This document shows positions 22,381-34,900 of a stretch of 64,000 bases of DNA, piece after piece (within the stretch, counting starts at the first letter, position 1; each line of letters opens with the position of its first letter). A program made the position numbers and the translations under genes. Below the pieces are notes generated by a model. It was not told the origin of the DNA. It did no database searches and saw only the letters and a program-made list of their open reading frames with translations. This DNA comes from Metaphire vulgaris (taxonomy: Eukaryota; Annelida; Clitellata; Crassiclitellata; Megascolecidae): contig JACLAT010000139.1 of assembly GCA_018105865.1 (NCBI GenBank), forward strand, positions 1 through 64,000. The letters are read 5' to 3'.

Positions 22381-23215
22381 TTGGTAAATTTAATAATCAT
22401 CTTTATTCGTGACAAGCACAGCATAAAAAAGTAGTACACAACCAGTAGTACACAACCAAGGAAAACACAAATCAACTGAACAAAACTAAATAATAATAAT
22501 AAAAAAATAATAAAAATAAACCTAATAATAAACAAATACACTAAGAACAAACTTTACACAGTACAGCCTCTGCCCTCAGACAAATTCTAGTAATGCACTG
22601 AGCAAAGTACAGTGGCTTCTTCTCATATCTATTAACAAAGGATGTTTGTCGCTTTTCTACAATAGCATGCATATTATCCAAACCCGTCAGGACTCTGATA
22701 TACTCGACATTATCTGCCTCACATGTTTTAAAAATTTTGCACACAACTACTCGAATCAGTCTGTCAAGAGCATTAAGAATACTTTTGTTTGGAAATGTGG
22801 CTTCCATACCATACAATACAATAGGTAGACAATAGCTCTTTACCAGGTTAACGCATATTAATTCTGAAGCGGCAGCTCTGCTGCGACTATACAAGCAATT
22901 AAACGTGCGGAAAAATTTTAATTTAGCTTCAGAAATAGATAACCCGAAGTGCCTGCCCTTTTTCAGTGTCACCCCGAGATACCTAATTTCCTCCACAAAT
23001 GGCAAGGCAACACCATCCAGGACCAATACAGCACATGCGATATTGCAACGTGTCCCAACCCTCACCACCATAGATTTCTTCACATTAAATTTCAAATCCA
23101 AATCCACAAAGTCATTGGTGCAAATATCCAGCATGTGCTGGATAAACGGTAAAATGTTTACCTTTGGTCATCTGTGCCTCTACGCAGTCTACGGTATCAT
23201 AGGCGAAACATTCTT
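22381..23215 (-). mobile_element. Non-LTR retrotransposon fragment (RT thumb region)
   Basis: The minus strand encodes a run of nearly 200 residues typical of the C-terminal half of a LINE reverse transcriptase: LKFNVKKSMVVRVG, then VEEIRYLGVTLKKGR, then KSYCLPIVLYGMEA, LNALDRLIRVVVCKIFK. Upstream on the same strand FAYDTVD replaces the expected FADD catalytic box. The A/T-rich stretch with AATAAT units at 22485-22555 marks the 3' side. The copy is 5' truncated and not functional by itself. Confidence 0.85.
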
Positions 23216-23235
23216 GTAAACTTGTAAAGTTAGGC

Positions 23236-23349
23236 CTATCAGTAATCGATGGAAAGAGCTTAACAACGGAAAAAGATAAACGGAAAAGTTTCGTGTCTAG
23301 CTATTGCCGCTAATGAGCTGTCAGAAAGCAACTATGATGATGATGACGA
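23236..23349 (+). mobile_element. 3' tail of a second LINE family
   Basis: About 110 bp ending in GATGATGATG are nearly identical to the 3' end of the LINE at 30165-30662 (AACAACGGAAAAAGATAAA, GTCTAGCTATTGCCGCTAAT, AAAGCAACTATGATGATG). It is an extreme 5' truncation. Confidence 0.8.
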
Positions 23350-23815
23350 AACATGTCTGATTGGAATTTTCGCGTTATTAAATAATTAATTAAGCGCTCA
23401 GCAGTTCACTATTTTGGGAATGACCCGCGGGCCACTTCGTAGGCTCCGCAGGCCACTTTTGGCCCGCGGGCCCCCATTTGAAGAGCCCATCGGGAGGTCT
23501 GTAAGACGGGAAGCCAAAGTTCGGCTAAAAACTTGTAATCGCCGCACTACCTTGGGATTGCGTCAGTCGCTTGGTGCGTAAAATCGTTGCTATTTGTGAT
23601 ATACTGTACTGTTCGTGAGAAATGTTTTGTGACAACCCCGTTAGGTGGTTTGGCCATTTAACTTTCGAGTTTGTGAGTTGGACTCCCCGGTGCACTGGCT
23701 ACGCCATTGCTCTCGGGCTGTTTACTGCTGGTTCGATCGAAAAGAAAGAAAATAGTCGCAAAATATTCAGTGCTTAGGAGTCAGGACGGCTTACGCTGTG
23801 GTGAATAATGTTGTT

Positions 23816-24602
23816 CAGGGGTGTCAAAACCTTGGCCCGCGGGCCAAACTTGGCCCGCGAGCTCATTTTTTTGGCCCGCGAAAATATTTAGGATTTAAAA
23901 ATTTTCCTAAAAGTTTTTTGCGTGAAATTGGTTTGATGTAAAATCTTGTTTGGTTTGAGAAATTGGTTTAATGTAGAATCTTTTTGGGTTTTAAAAATTG
24001 TTTTTATGTGGAATAGTAGATCCTGTGTTTTGCTGGCGTGACAAATGAAATAGCATAAATCTTTTTTGTTTTGAGTTTCGTTGGTGATGTTGACTGAACC
24101 AGCATATCGACACGCTACATCAACAGCGGGAGAGTACTACCGTTATATACTCGCCTAGCATACTTGCATTAATTAGTAAAACCCTCAGCAAATTTTCGAG
24201 AGGCTTTGGCTGCAGATTTAAAACCAGTCATTTCTAAACCAGTGAAAAATAAACAATGTCACGTCTCATCAGCTTCCACATCTATATCGACCGTCATCTA
24301 ACTTTATATGTTTTCAATTTGATCTTCAGTTCTTCGCCAATTAACAGATTTTGAAATTTAACTGTTTTTGTTAGACGACTAGAATACGGTTTGTCATAGT
24401 TACAACAATAGGTTGTAATCAATGTAAATAATGCAATGATTGAATGACCTTTCATGTTTTCGTCATTTTACTTTTTTAGATTTTTAGATAGCTGTAGTTG
24501 AGAATTTGGAATATAATATTGGCAAGCCTTTTTGCATTTGGCCCGCGAGGACATGGAAGACATGTCATTTGGCCCGCCGCCCAAAAAGTCTTGACACCCC
24601 TG
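23816..24602. mobile_element. hAT-like non-autonomous element, 787 bp
   Basis: Ends CAGGGGTGTCAAAACCTTGG and AAAAAGTCTTGACACCCCTG are inverted, the classic Charlie-type hAT terminus. Several GGCCCGCGGGCC blocks lie just inside. No ORF of note. Flanking octamers ATGTTGTT and TATTAAAT do not match, so the target duplication is lost. A block at 24370-24470 is shared in inverse orientation with the MITE at 30758. Confidence 0.82.
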
Positions 24603-24965
24603 TATTAAATTTAAAGCATAAATTAGCCGCAATGAACTATGTACACTGCGTGCCCCGGCAAAATCCTGAATAAAATTTCAAACATTTAATTTTGGGCACC
24701 AATTTGGTCTAAAGTGATCAGAATGTTTGATTAGGCGCCGTTAGTCTTTTTCGTGAACGCTTTCGTATGCCTAATCCACTCTTAATTCGCACACCAGGCT
24801 GAAATCTATTCGATATGCATAGGCCTAGAACATAATTTCCTTTTTTACTAAATTGACCCTGATGGTCGGTGATATAGGTCTTTGTATATTTGGCGCTGAA
24901 CTGCTAAAGTCGAATATATCCGCGAATTATTTTTAGACGGAAGCGCTTATATCAGCGACATTTTT

Positions 24966-25126
24966 CGGAGGCGTAGCGACGGGAGGGGGTATATCGGTAT
25001 ATAAACCTCCCACAAATCAGACTACCTAAAATTTTCATTGTGATTTTTAAGATTTTCAAAGTTTTTAAGATTTATACTCCCCCTATCACATTATATTCCC
25101 AAACCAAATTCCTGGCTACGCCTCTG
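24966..25126. mobile_element. CAGGGGCGTAGCG MITE, second copy
   Basis: Starts CGGAGGCGTAGCGACGGG and ends CTGGCTACGCCTCTG. The interior repeats the GGGGGTATATCGGTATAT and ACAAATCAGACTAC blocks of the 12118 copy. Flanks ACATTTTT and CTATTTTT match at six of eight positions. Confidence 0.8.
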
Positions 25127-25449
25127 CTATTTTTCGCCTTTTTATGGATAAATAAAAGAAATATACTCGTATTTATACATGATTTTGTGGTGAAATGTTG
25201 AAAATGCTGATTTTAATTTGCAAATCACTTGACTATTTATTGTTCTGCCTATGAGACTTGTCGAACCAGAATGTGTTTTAAAATGTACTGAATATTAAAG
25301 ATAGAAATGCGGTTTCAATTTAGTTCCTTTTCAATGCAGTTTCCTGTTATAGTCTGAAAGGTTTACTTTGGGATTAATGAAGGAAGACACGTTTTCGATT
25401 GCCAACTGTGCCACTTCTATAATTACACGATTTCCTGACCATAGATAAG

Positions 25450-25603
25450 CAGTGTTTATTCTAGCCACCTAGACAATGAGGGGGCTAAAATTTTGGGGGG
25501 AACAGACATTGGGGAGGTCATACTACTTGCCAAAATGTCAAAAAATTGGGGAAATTTCAAACTGGGGTATTCCCCCAGAGAAGGCATAGAATCAGAGACA
25601 CTG
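25450..25603. mobile_element. Short hAT-type MITE with TSD ATAGATAAG
   Basis: Starts CAGTGTTTATTCTAGCC and ends GAATCAGAGACACTG. It is flanked by the 9-bp repeat ATAGATAAG at 25441-25449 and 25604-25612. The interior is rich in GGGGG on the top strand. Confidence 0.8.
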
Positions 25604-25894
25604 ATAGATAAGTTATCCAGATGATTGTTGCCCCAGAATAAAACACAAAATTATGAAAAGATTCGTGCTATTCGAGAATTTAGTTGCCACCATCAAGGCG
25701 GTGTATAAGTTTACGCCTGCATCACAGCGTGGCCTATGGTACAAATTTCGGCTGCACTGTCTGCCTTCAGGTGTATAATTAAGCGACATATGTTTTGGTC
25801 TTTTAGGGGCCCATTTGTACCACGTATGACAAAGACCCTAGAACCGCAATTTACGCAAAGCCTTAGCAAATAGTCTAGACCAGGAACCAACCGC

Positions 25895-26020
25895 AGACAT
25901 GGGCATGTCGGGTCTACCCACGGGCTAGGTTGGGTCAAGTAACCCTATAGTTTTCGTTGGTTGGGTTGGGTCTGAATCACGATGGGCTGGGTTTTATAAA
26001 ATGGGTTCATGTTCATGTCT
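25895..26020 (+). mobile_element. GGGTTGGG-rich dispersed element, copy 3
   Basis: Starts AGACATGGGCATGTCGGG and ends GGGTTCATGTTCATGTCT with the blocks AGGTTGGGTCAAGTAACCC and GGGTTGGGTCTGAATCACG between, the same order as in copy 2. Confidence 0.65.
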
Positions 26021-26833
26021 TGAGGCATCGGCAATTAACATACGATTTTTAGTGGTGTACGGGAAAGACCCAAAAATTAACTACTTTGGCGGCAAAGACG
26101 CTAGACCAACTATTGTATTGATAGTGTAAGAACCCATGCACCTTCCAGACGCTAAATACATGTAAAAGAATGTTGTAGAAATGTTTATGATATCAGATTC
26201 TGGTCTAGACGACTTTGTAATGTTTATTCATGAACTGAGAAGTCGTTGCTCTTCAATGTGTTTGCGTTTGTTGATTCGATGATTTGAATCATAGACTACT
26301 AAATCATTTAGTAGAGTCCATGTTTGAATAGTGCATAGTTTTTATGCCTAAACTCTAAAGCAACGGCGGCGGCAGCGCGAAAAGGTCGTCTACAGACCGT
26401 AACAGACGCATTAATTACGTTCAATTGTCAGTGAGACTTTCCGAGATGTTTGAATTTTGAATTGGAAGTAACTGTTGTTCCCGATTTGCTCAAACTGATT
26501 TGTGTTAAAGGCAAACCTATGAGACTATCAAGCTATGAATATTCTTATTTTATGGCAGTATTTTGCTATGCTATTATAGGCATAACACGCGTGGAAAGAA
26601 CTAAAGACATTAAGATGCTCAACAAAGCAGGAATGGAAAGGCAATGCGATTCATGCGAAAGAGGGAAATCTTAAATGCATAGCACGACAGTCCTAAATCC
26701 TAGGTCACAGTGGTTCCCAAACTGTGGTCTGCGGACCGAAGGGATTTCATGGAGGGTATGACAGACATTGTAATAAAGATTGGCATTCTGTGAAGTCCTA
26801 AATAATTCTGTCGACTAATTGAAGCTATACTAT

Positions 26834-27108
26834 CAGTGGCGTAGCCAAGGGGGTTAGAGGTAAAACCCCTTGGCTGCCGACGAAAAATTTTTTAATGTGT
26901 TTCCATACGTTTTTTATTTTCGGACCTGGTTTTCGGAGTCAATCCCCTTGTGGGCTAAAGATATAAGGTGACGACCTTTTTAAAAAAATATAGAAAAATA
27001 TAAGAGGAAAGAAGAAAGGAAGAAGAGGATGGCCTGTTTTTGATTTTTCGAAGTTGGTTATGATCAAGACCAAAATCCCCCCTTCCGGAAATCCTGGCTA
27101 CGCCACTT
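26834..27108. mobile_element. MITE with TSD TATACTAT
   Basis: Starts CAGTGGCGTAGCCAAGGGGG and ends CCTGGCTACGCCACTT. A perfect 8-bp repeat TATACTAT flanks it (26826-26833 and 27109-27116). It is 275 bp long with no coding potential. Confidence 0.88.
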
Positions 27109-27116
27109 TATACTAT

Positions 27117-28780
27117 AGGTCCATAGTGTTTAGTGACTAGTCGACTATCGGAACGACATGCATGTGTCTGCAAACCGCACCTGGATGAGTTATCTCACGA
27201 AGACGTTAGCATTGCAATCGAACTGCGCGTCAAAAAACATAACAGACCGCTTCTTATTCAGACTGAATCGAGCGTCGAGTTTCTAGTGTGGGTTCAAATG
27301 GAGATACAGGTGTGCATGCTTTGAACTACACTGTAATGCGCTTCTGTAGAGAAGTTTCCACGATAAATACGAACGAGCGTGTCAGGTGTATGACTTTATC
27401 AATTACCTGCATTTACAGTGAGCTTACTTACAAAACACGGCATGTTGAAGTAAGGGGAATTTTTATCTTTTGAAGGAATTCTCGGTTTCACCACTGGACC
27501 TAGGCTCTTTCGGAGGTCATTTTAAAATTGTAGGTCCCTCAAATTCCTGACTATTAGGCCAAATATGGTGGACAGTCCGGGCAAACAAAATCAGACATGC
27601 ACTAGAGAGTATAATAATTATAACTTTATATTGTTAATCACTTAGGCCTATAAGGAATATTAACTTACAGTAACAAAGTATTACGTAAATTAATTTTAAT
27701 TTATATAGGCCGCATATTTTGAGGTCATTTTAAAGCAGGTTTAGTCGTTTTGCATTACACTGCGCCCTTTCATTCGGCTAATGGAACAAGGCGAGGCGCT
27801 ATTCAAGTGAGGCGTTAATTCATTTCTCCCGTAATTTTTACGGGTTGCAACTGTATAACTCGGTCCTTTTGATAGCATACACTGAAAAGTGTTCGCCTCT
27901 TAATTAAAAAGGTAGCTGATCAGTCCGCCCGTAATCATGCTCCTGCGGATTCCCCGCAGCCCTCGCTCCCTCTTCGCCCAACAAGGCGTTGCAACTGATA
28001 ATCGTACTTGATAACACCGACGCAAAAACGCCATCTCCTCGACGATACCGTATACTGTAGCACCTGGCGTTGCTGGTAAACAGTCGTCGCCCGTAGATCA
28101 GCTTCGCCCGGACGCACCCACGCACCACTGGCGCCTGTACTGAGCGGGTCCAAAAAGAATACAGTACAACCAAGCGTACACGTTCGTATGCGTGTAACGA
28201 ACGACGCATCAGCGTGAAAAATTGTTTTGCACCTAACTCTGTTGAGGCCTACGGAGGAAATGAAAGCTTCGCCAGGCAGGAAATGTCGTCTATAATGGAG
28301 TCGCGACGTTCGGCATAGGCATAATGGGACACGCCTAAATTAGGCAGAAAATAATAGGGTCCTGTATCAGTGATAGAAAAATTCGCTTCATTCGTCAAAA
28401 TTTGTCAACTCGTGAAGTAAATAAGTAAGTAAGTAAGACGGAATTTCTATAGCGCTGCCCGAAAGCTTGGCGCAGCGCACCATGCAGCTTATTCACGAGC
28501 GTTCAATAATCCGGATGAAATCCATAGTCCGTAATCCGTAGTCCGTGGTGGTCATTGGTCAAGGTTGTAGATCCAGGTAGGCTAATAAGTTATAAGTTAT
28601 AACACCCGAACCTCCTCGACCCACACGATCGTCGCCTTCATCTAGCTTTTACTATTGCTGGATCAGTCGGCTGTCGTTCAATAGGCCAACAGTGCATACC
28701 TTTTCAAAATCCACGCGAGATTATATTTAGGCCTATTCGTTAAATCTTCGTTACCCGTGAAGTTGTGTTTATCGTGAACA
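27117..28780. other. Intergenic, no gene supported
   Basis: ORFs at 27133-27324 (+) and 27904-28209 (-) contain no domain that I recognise. A GTAAGTAAGTAAG tract followed by TTTCTATAGCGCTGCCC (28415-28500) resembles the end of a SINE or other dispersed repeat. Confidence 0.35.
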
Positions 28781-28785
28781 CTGCC

Positions 28786-28978
28786 GTGGGCGTCCGCAGA
28801 AATTTTTCCAGGGGGGGTGCAAAACAGGGTCTTGTGACGAAAGAAATGAAAAAAACTTTCTAGGTGTGCAAAACAAGGTTTTTTGACGAAAGAAACAAGT
28901 AATTTTACTTTTTTCATAACTCCACATTATTTCCAGGGGGTGCAATTGCACCCCCTTGCACCCACCTCCGGACGCCCA
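28786..28978. mobile_element. MITE with about 10-bp TSD GAACACTGCC
   Basis: The ends GTGGGCGTCCGCAGAA and CTCCGGACGCCCA are inverted. The flanks share TGAACACTGCC (28775-28785 and 28979-28989). The longer duplication is more like Mutator-type than hAT insertion. The internal motif GGGTGCAATTGCACCC also appears at 1265-1290. Confidence 0.75.
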
Positions 28979-29637
28979 TGAACACTGCCCATCGCTTGTT
29001 AGGCCTACGTCTGCGGGCGATCTGACGCCCAGCCGCTGTCGGAAGCATTCGAACATGCGAATGACGTCATTAGAGCAAGGAAAAGAACGCCAGTTCGGGG
29101 ATAAACCGACGGATAACTACAAGAAGAATCATCATCGAGCGGACAAATTACTGGTATTAACAACGTTGGCAGTTTCGGCGATTTTATTGTCTTAAAAACA
29201 GAGTCTGACGTCATCGAGACGGAACAGTGAGTATAGAAGAGGAAGTGGCTGCAGAGATAAGCCCAGTTAAGACGACGCACGCCGAGTGGTGGTGGTGGTG
29301 GTTCACGGTCTTGAAAACGTAGAACTCGTTATCTGAAAACGAGATTACGGCTGAAAAAGACGCGCATGCAGCCGAAAACGCAACTGCGAGAGGCTATACC
29401 ATTGGCATAGGCCACGAGGGCTCGCCCCCCCCCCCATTCGGGCTGGAATTGGTCGTGTGGGATTTGCGCAGAACAGTTGAATGAATACCGGTGGTTTGGG
29501 GTGTGGGTGGAAGAATATGTACTGGGTAGTATTGTGAGATCCAGGAGAATAGATGCAAGATTATAGCGTAGATTGTAGTTTTCAGCCGCCAAACCCACCC
29601 TCTACAATGGTCTTGTCACTGGTTAATTGCTATAAGT

Positions 29638-29935
29638 CAGTGTTTCCCAAACTGTGGGTCGCGACCAGGGACGTCATTTGGGGAGGGGGGCAGGGAGGGC
29701 CGTTGCCCCTGATATTTAGGGTTAAAAACGCGAATTTTTGTCTTTAAATGCAAATTTATTGACTAATTTGTCCTGTGTTACGTACCCTCAATATTTATAT
29801 TGCAGTCGAAAGTCTTAATTGCCCCTAGGAAAACAATGAAATGACGTTCCTGGTCGCGGTGGTTTGGTCAAAAAGTGGGTCGCATGGCTTAGTATACTGG
29901 GTCGCGCGAAATTAGATTCAAAGTGTCATTTTCTG
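29638..29935. mobile_element. hAT-like left end interrupted by another MITE
   Basis: CAGTGTTTCCCAAACTGTGG with GGTCGCGACC is a typical Charlie-type hAT terminus. It is split by the element at 29666-29852 and resumes with GGTGGTTTGGTCAAAAAGTG and GGGTCGCATGG. The right terminus is not recognised. Confidence 0.6.
29666..29852. mobile_element. Nested MITE inside the hAT-like element
   Basis: Starts CAGGGACGTCATTTGGGG and ends GAAATGACGTTCCTG. Flanking octamers GTCGCGAC (29658-29665) and GTCGCGGT (29853-29860) agree at six of eight bases, so the insertion is younger than its host element. Confidence 0.75.
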
Positions 29936-30164
29936 ATCAATACCACAATGTCACAAGCATGCAGTGTTTAATCTAGACTCTGGACTCCGGGTGGACTGAC
30001 AAAGCCGGGGGAAGTCAGCTGGGGGGCTGCTGTTAGTTTATGTATTATGCAAACATTTCCGAGGGGAGGAAATTTGAAATTTCCGGGGAGAGGGCAATTC
30101 CCCCCGGAAACGGCCTAAATTAAAACCTGCTCACAAGCCTTGAAAGTTGCAAGTAGGCTTAGGT

Positions 30165-30662
30165 TTTAAGAAATTTATATGCCTGCGAATATATACAACA
30201 TATACAACACTATCATTGTTCCACAAATGCTTTATGGATCAGAAACGTGGATATTAAAAAGAGCAGATGAAAACAGACTATTGGTGGCAGAAATGAGTTG
30301 TTTGAGAAAGATATCGGGAGTAAGTAAATTACAAAGAATAAGAAATGAAGACATCAGGAAAAGACTGGGAATGAAAGAGACAATAATAGATAAAATCAGA
30401 AGAAGAAGACTTAGATGGTATGGACATGTAAATAGAATGGAAAGCAACAGACTCCCATATAAAGCACTCTACACATACAAAGAAGGAAAAAGAGGAAGAG
30501 GAAGACCCAGGAAAAAGTGGATGGATAACATCAAAGAAGACTTCGAAAGATATCAAATGACAATAATAGATGGAATGAGATTAACAACGGAAAAAGATAA
30601 ATGGAAAAGTTTTGTGTCTAGCTATTGCCGCTAATGAGCTGGCAGAAAGCAACTATGATGAT
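30165..30662 (+). mobile_element. LINE 3' fragment (C-terminal ORF2 end)
   Basis: A 151-codon open frame carries the usual non-LTR C-terminus: IIVPQMLYGSETWILKRAD, LRKISGVSKLQRIRNEDIR, RRRRLRWYGHVNRM, KRGRGRPRKKWMDNI. It ends with AAAGCAACTATGATGAT, the same tail as the piece at 23236. The element is 5' truncated. Confidence 0.9.
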
Positions 30663-30757
30663 ATGCTTGCGATCCTCCGTACACGGATTAAATTAAAACG
30701 ATTAAGTGTTTTATCCTACTTTAGTTGACAACAATTTGCAGGATCGCGGCATGTTAC

Positions 30758-31009
30758 CAGTGATGATCAACTAACTAAAAAACATTAGTTTACTACAATT
30801 AAATTTAAACTAAAAGTAATTAGTTGTTGACGAAATTACTGGACAGCTCCTATCTAAAAATCTAGTTAAATGACAAAAAGATGAAAGGTCATTCAATCAT
30901 TACATTATTTACATTGATTACAATCTATTGTTGTTGGTATGACAAACCGTGTTCTAGTTAGTTAAACTTTTAGTTAGTAACTAATTAGTTAACTAGTAGC
31001 CCATCACTG
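30758..31009. mobile_element. hAT-type MITE with TSD CATGTTAC
   Basis: Starts CAGTGATGATCAACTAACTA and ends AACTAGTAGCCCATCACTG. A perfect 8-bp repeat CATGTTAC flanks it (30750-30757 and 31010-31017). The stretch at about 30870-30955 is the reverse complement of part of the 23816 hAT element. Confidence 0.9.
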
Positions 31010-31017
31010 CATGTTAC

Positions 31018-31946
31018 AAGGCGCTAAATGAGTCGCACCGGTCTATAGTACTTTGAATCATCTTATCTCGCAATAACGCAATGGGAGCGTATTCTGACCA
31101 TTTTGCTCTGAAACTCCACTAATAGTAAGGAATCTCTTGCCCAGAGCCCGGGCCTAATTACCGGTTAAGCGATTTTGTCGTACTCATAGGATTTTTAAGA
31201 TGCGTAACAAAGGTATGTTCGTGGACACATTGTAAAAAATCTCATTGTCTTATTTGTCAAAAAATATAAATAAGAAATAAGTCTGCCTAATACAGTTGCC
31301 GTATTTTCATTCGAATTGAATCAGAGCTTTTGTTTTGCCATTTATTCAAAACTCAGAAGATTCTTTCCAACTAACGTTCGCCAGATGGCCTAATGCATTT
31401 TTAATATTAGTGTACTACTGTACTGTACAAGTGTACATGCTACGATTATGGTCGCGGACACGTTACAGATCAGTTGAAGTGGGCCGCGGTCCTAAAATGT
31501 TCGGGACACGCTGCTATAAATGGCATTCGGATGAGGATTGTTATGCCGAAGTCATTGCAAGATAACTGAATTCATGCAGCCAAAAATACTTTATTACAAA
31601 ATACACAGTAGATATACTTTAAATATAAAATACATCTCCCAACAAAAATGCCATGCTTACTAATAAATTCAGTGTAAATTGATGGAATGCTGTCAATGAC
31701 AGTCATGTCACAAATAAATACAACACTTAATCCAAAATAGTTTAGTTTGTGTTTGATTAACTACAGTTTTTTTGTAAGTACCTCATGAGCGACATTCTTT
31801 TCCAAGCCAATGATATCAACGCTATTAGCATCCACATGATTCACTGTTTCTAACAAGCAGGCTAAGAAATTGGAAACTGCTTTGTCTGACAATGGCTGCT
31901 TCTGCATTACAGTACTTCTGATTTCTCAAATTCAAGTTTCTTTTCA
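31018..31946. other. Intergenic / 3' flank of the minus-strand gene
   Basis: No gene recognised. The end of the minus-strand gene's 3' untranslated region should lie here; the AT-rich stretch with TTTATT (reverse-strand AATAAA) near 31590 is a candidate polyadenylation site. Confidence 0.4.
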
Positions 31947-34900
31947 TTATTCACAATTTCGTCCTCCACCCAAGCCGTTCAAAATGGTACGGTGAAATTT
32001 GTTTGCATGGCTTACATCACATCGACTTTCAGATGCGTCATTTTCGACAGTATGATCACAATTTCTTGAGCCAACATTGCTGGTTTCTTGTTGAAAACTG
32101 TCACAATTCAGAAAAGAGCTACTTTCAGGAATCTCAGTTGGACTTAATTGATTCTGATTTTGATTTTCAGTCGAGACACTGTTGCTGTCCTCATCATCAG
32201 TTTTATCATGTTCCAACAGCAAAGTTTCACCCTTTAAGCCCGATAATTCTTGATCATCGGCACTCGGAAACTGGAACTTTGAAGCTGGTGACAATTTAAA
32301 AGCACAGTTTCGTCCGTCTGCGTTTTGGGTAAATCCACTACCTTGATCAAGCAACAAATGGCCTGCACCTTCAGGAATGAACTTTAATCTATCTTGGGTA
32401 ATATCGGTTTTGTCCGTGTCTTCATCAATATCCCCACTGCCATTTCTATAAACACAAAAGGAAGGACCGCCATATGCAAATAAGTTTGTGGAACAAGAAA
32501 TTTCAGCGTCTGACAAACTAGCTGAATAATTTTCCGTAGAACTGCCTCGAATCACCTCACTGCAATCATTTTCTACCAGATCTTTGACGATTTCTGTCTT
32601 ACGTTCCATTCCAGTAATGTAATCATTATGGGTCTCGGTCTGTTTGACATCCAAGAGGCACTTCTCAGAGCATGCTTTGAGCAATTTAGGGCAATTACAG
32701 GTCTTCATCACTTCCTGTCCACACCTTTGACCGATCTTTCCAAGTTCTTGGTTCTCTATTGCGGGAATTTTTGCTAAACTCAGCGCTCTGCTGAAGAAAG
32801 GAAAGCTGTTTCTTCTTTTCTGGAAGTCCTCAGCTATACAAAACTCAATGCCACCAGCAGCTCCACGGTTTTCGTCTGGTACCGTCTTCCCATCCGAACA
32901 AAATTTAAACTCATCAACATCGTGAAAACCATCTTTGCTCCACTCATCTTTGGCCATGACATCATCACCATCATCATCATAAGTCATGTGATCAGTTTCA
33001 TCGTCACCCGTCATGGAAGGAAACTCTTCGTGGATACGGTGAGACTTAAAGACAACGTCAAGACAACACACCGACCCACTATCATCAGGAGAGTGATCCG
33101 ATATATTTAGGAAAGTCAACGAATGCAATAGCTTATTGAAAGCTTTCGTAATCCTGCTAGACTCAAACTGAATCATAAAATACCTCATTCTTTCTCTGCA
33201 ATTCGACACCTCCAGGCCCATAAACTTCAACTGTAGGCCGCTTTTTGACATTGCAGTTTTAGTCTTCATCGAGGAACGTATCAAAATGAGGCTGTAGTCT
33301 TCTTTCGATGACCAGTGTCTCACAACTATCTTGACCATTTCCGCAGCCTTGTCCTGGAACAGACTGACGACGCCGCTTCCACGTCGTCTCCAGCTCTCCA
33401 CAAATCGACTTCCCGGCAGGACTTCAAAACGGAAGAGCTTTCCGGCTCGCTGAACATGAGAATGTCCGTTTCACGATTCAGCAGCCTCTGAGCATACATG
33501 TCGATACGTGCTTGCACACGTCGTCATTTTGCGTTTTCCTCTGTCACAATCTGTACCCGACGCCTTTGCTTGAAGCTTTGCACGGAAGAACCGGGACTAT
33601 CTAACACTGCATTGGGATAGTTGGAAATACCCACATCTGTCTTTAGTTTCACTCGTATCGTTGCTTTGGCTTTCCATAGATTTTGCCTATAACAAGTATA
33701 CAGAACAATAATTACTACCAAAGAACAGTATTAGTTACAGACCAAAAATAGGATAGTTAGCAAAGAAACTGACATATTAATTTCATAATATAGTAAATAT
33801 TTAGCGATATTCTAAACTCAACCCTAAATGCAACCCCAGTTAAACTGATGCGCCAATCTGATGTTAGGTTAACCTCTTTACCGACCATTTACTTGTAACG
33901 TAATGTAAAATGGGCGCACATAGTCATGGCCGGTAAAAGGGTTAAACAATATATGCCAAGCTGCAACCATTTGACCATCAGCACACAAAGGTTTTCACTG
34001 GGTATGAAATCTTTTTCAAAGCCACAATCTTCTATGGACAGCACACCCCTTGCAACGAAAAACAGTTTCTTACGATCATGATCCTCTTCAGATGACAGAT
34101 GAAACCAAACTCTTCGACCAGTGAAACTTCAATAAGGCGATGTAGCTGGCTGTAAATGGAAATCGCTCCAAACTGGTCTATCAGCTGTCTTGTCATCATA
34201 GTACGATGCTTTACTTCTGCACGCAGCAAGTTCAAAGGCAGCTAAAGAAATTTCAAAACCAATTTACTGCAATTACGCAATTATGAATAGATTAATAATT
34301 AGTTAGTCGAAAATAAATTTATTTCAGAGTAAGTTGAATAATATCTGCTCAGAAACAGTAACACAATTGATCTCAGATTCTCAGTGATGATTTGACTGCA
34401 ATAAATCTCAGAATTTTCTAGAAAATACAAGTATTTGGCTAGTCAATTGAAAACTTATGCAACAAATTCTGTAGTAATGAATTTCTAAAAAACAGTACAT
34501 TTCTAAAAATTAAAGACACTGCACTAGTTAGCCGACTGAGTAGACAAATCAGTACCTTTTGATATTGAAGTATATTGCGTGAAGCCTGCAATTCATTGAC
34601 GATGATCCATCCCAACAGTTCTCTGTTCCTGGTCGGGCCGATTGCTGCAGAGAGTGATTTCTGAAGATCAGTAAGGCAACCGATTTCGTCAAAAAGTGCA
34701 TCAGGATTTTCTTTGCTGCCTTCAACGCCATATTGTTCACGCGACTGTCCATTCTCAGCAGGCTCTTTGGTGTGAGAAAACAAAACCAAAATTCAGGTAA
34801 AACTAATAAATGATACAGAGGGACAGAATTTCATTAACTACTGATATTGAACATTTTATTCAAATTGAAATACTCAACAAGGCCATAGAGCTGTATCATT

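Noticed and set aside
23808..24610. 8-bp target duplication for the 787-bp hAT-like element
   Set aside because: Flanking octamers ATGTTGTT and TATTAAAT do not match, so I do not claim one.
30179..30634. 151-codon ORF as a host gene
   Set aside because: It is the C-terminal end of a LINE ORF2, with a 3' tail repeated at 23236.
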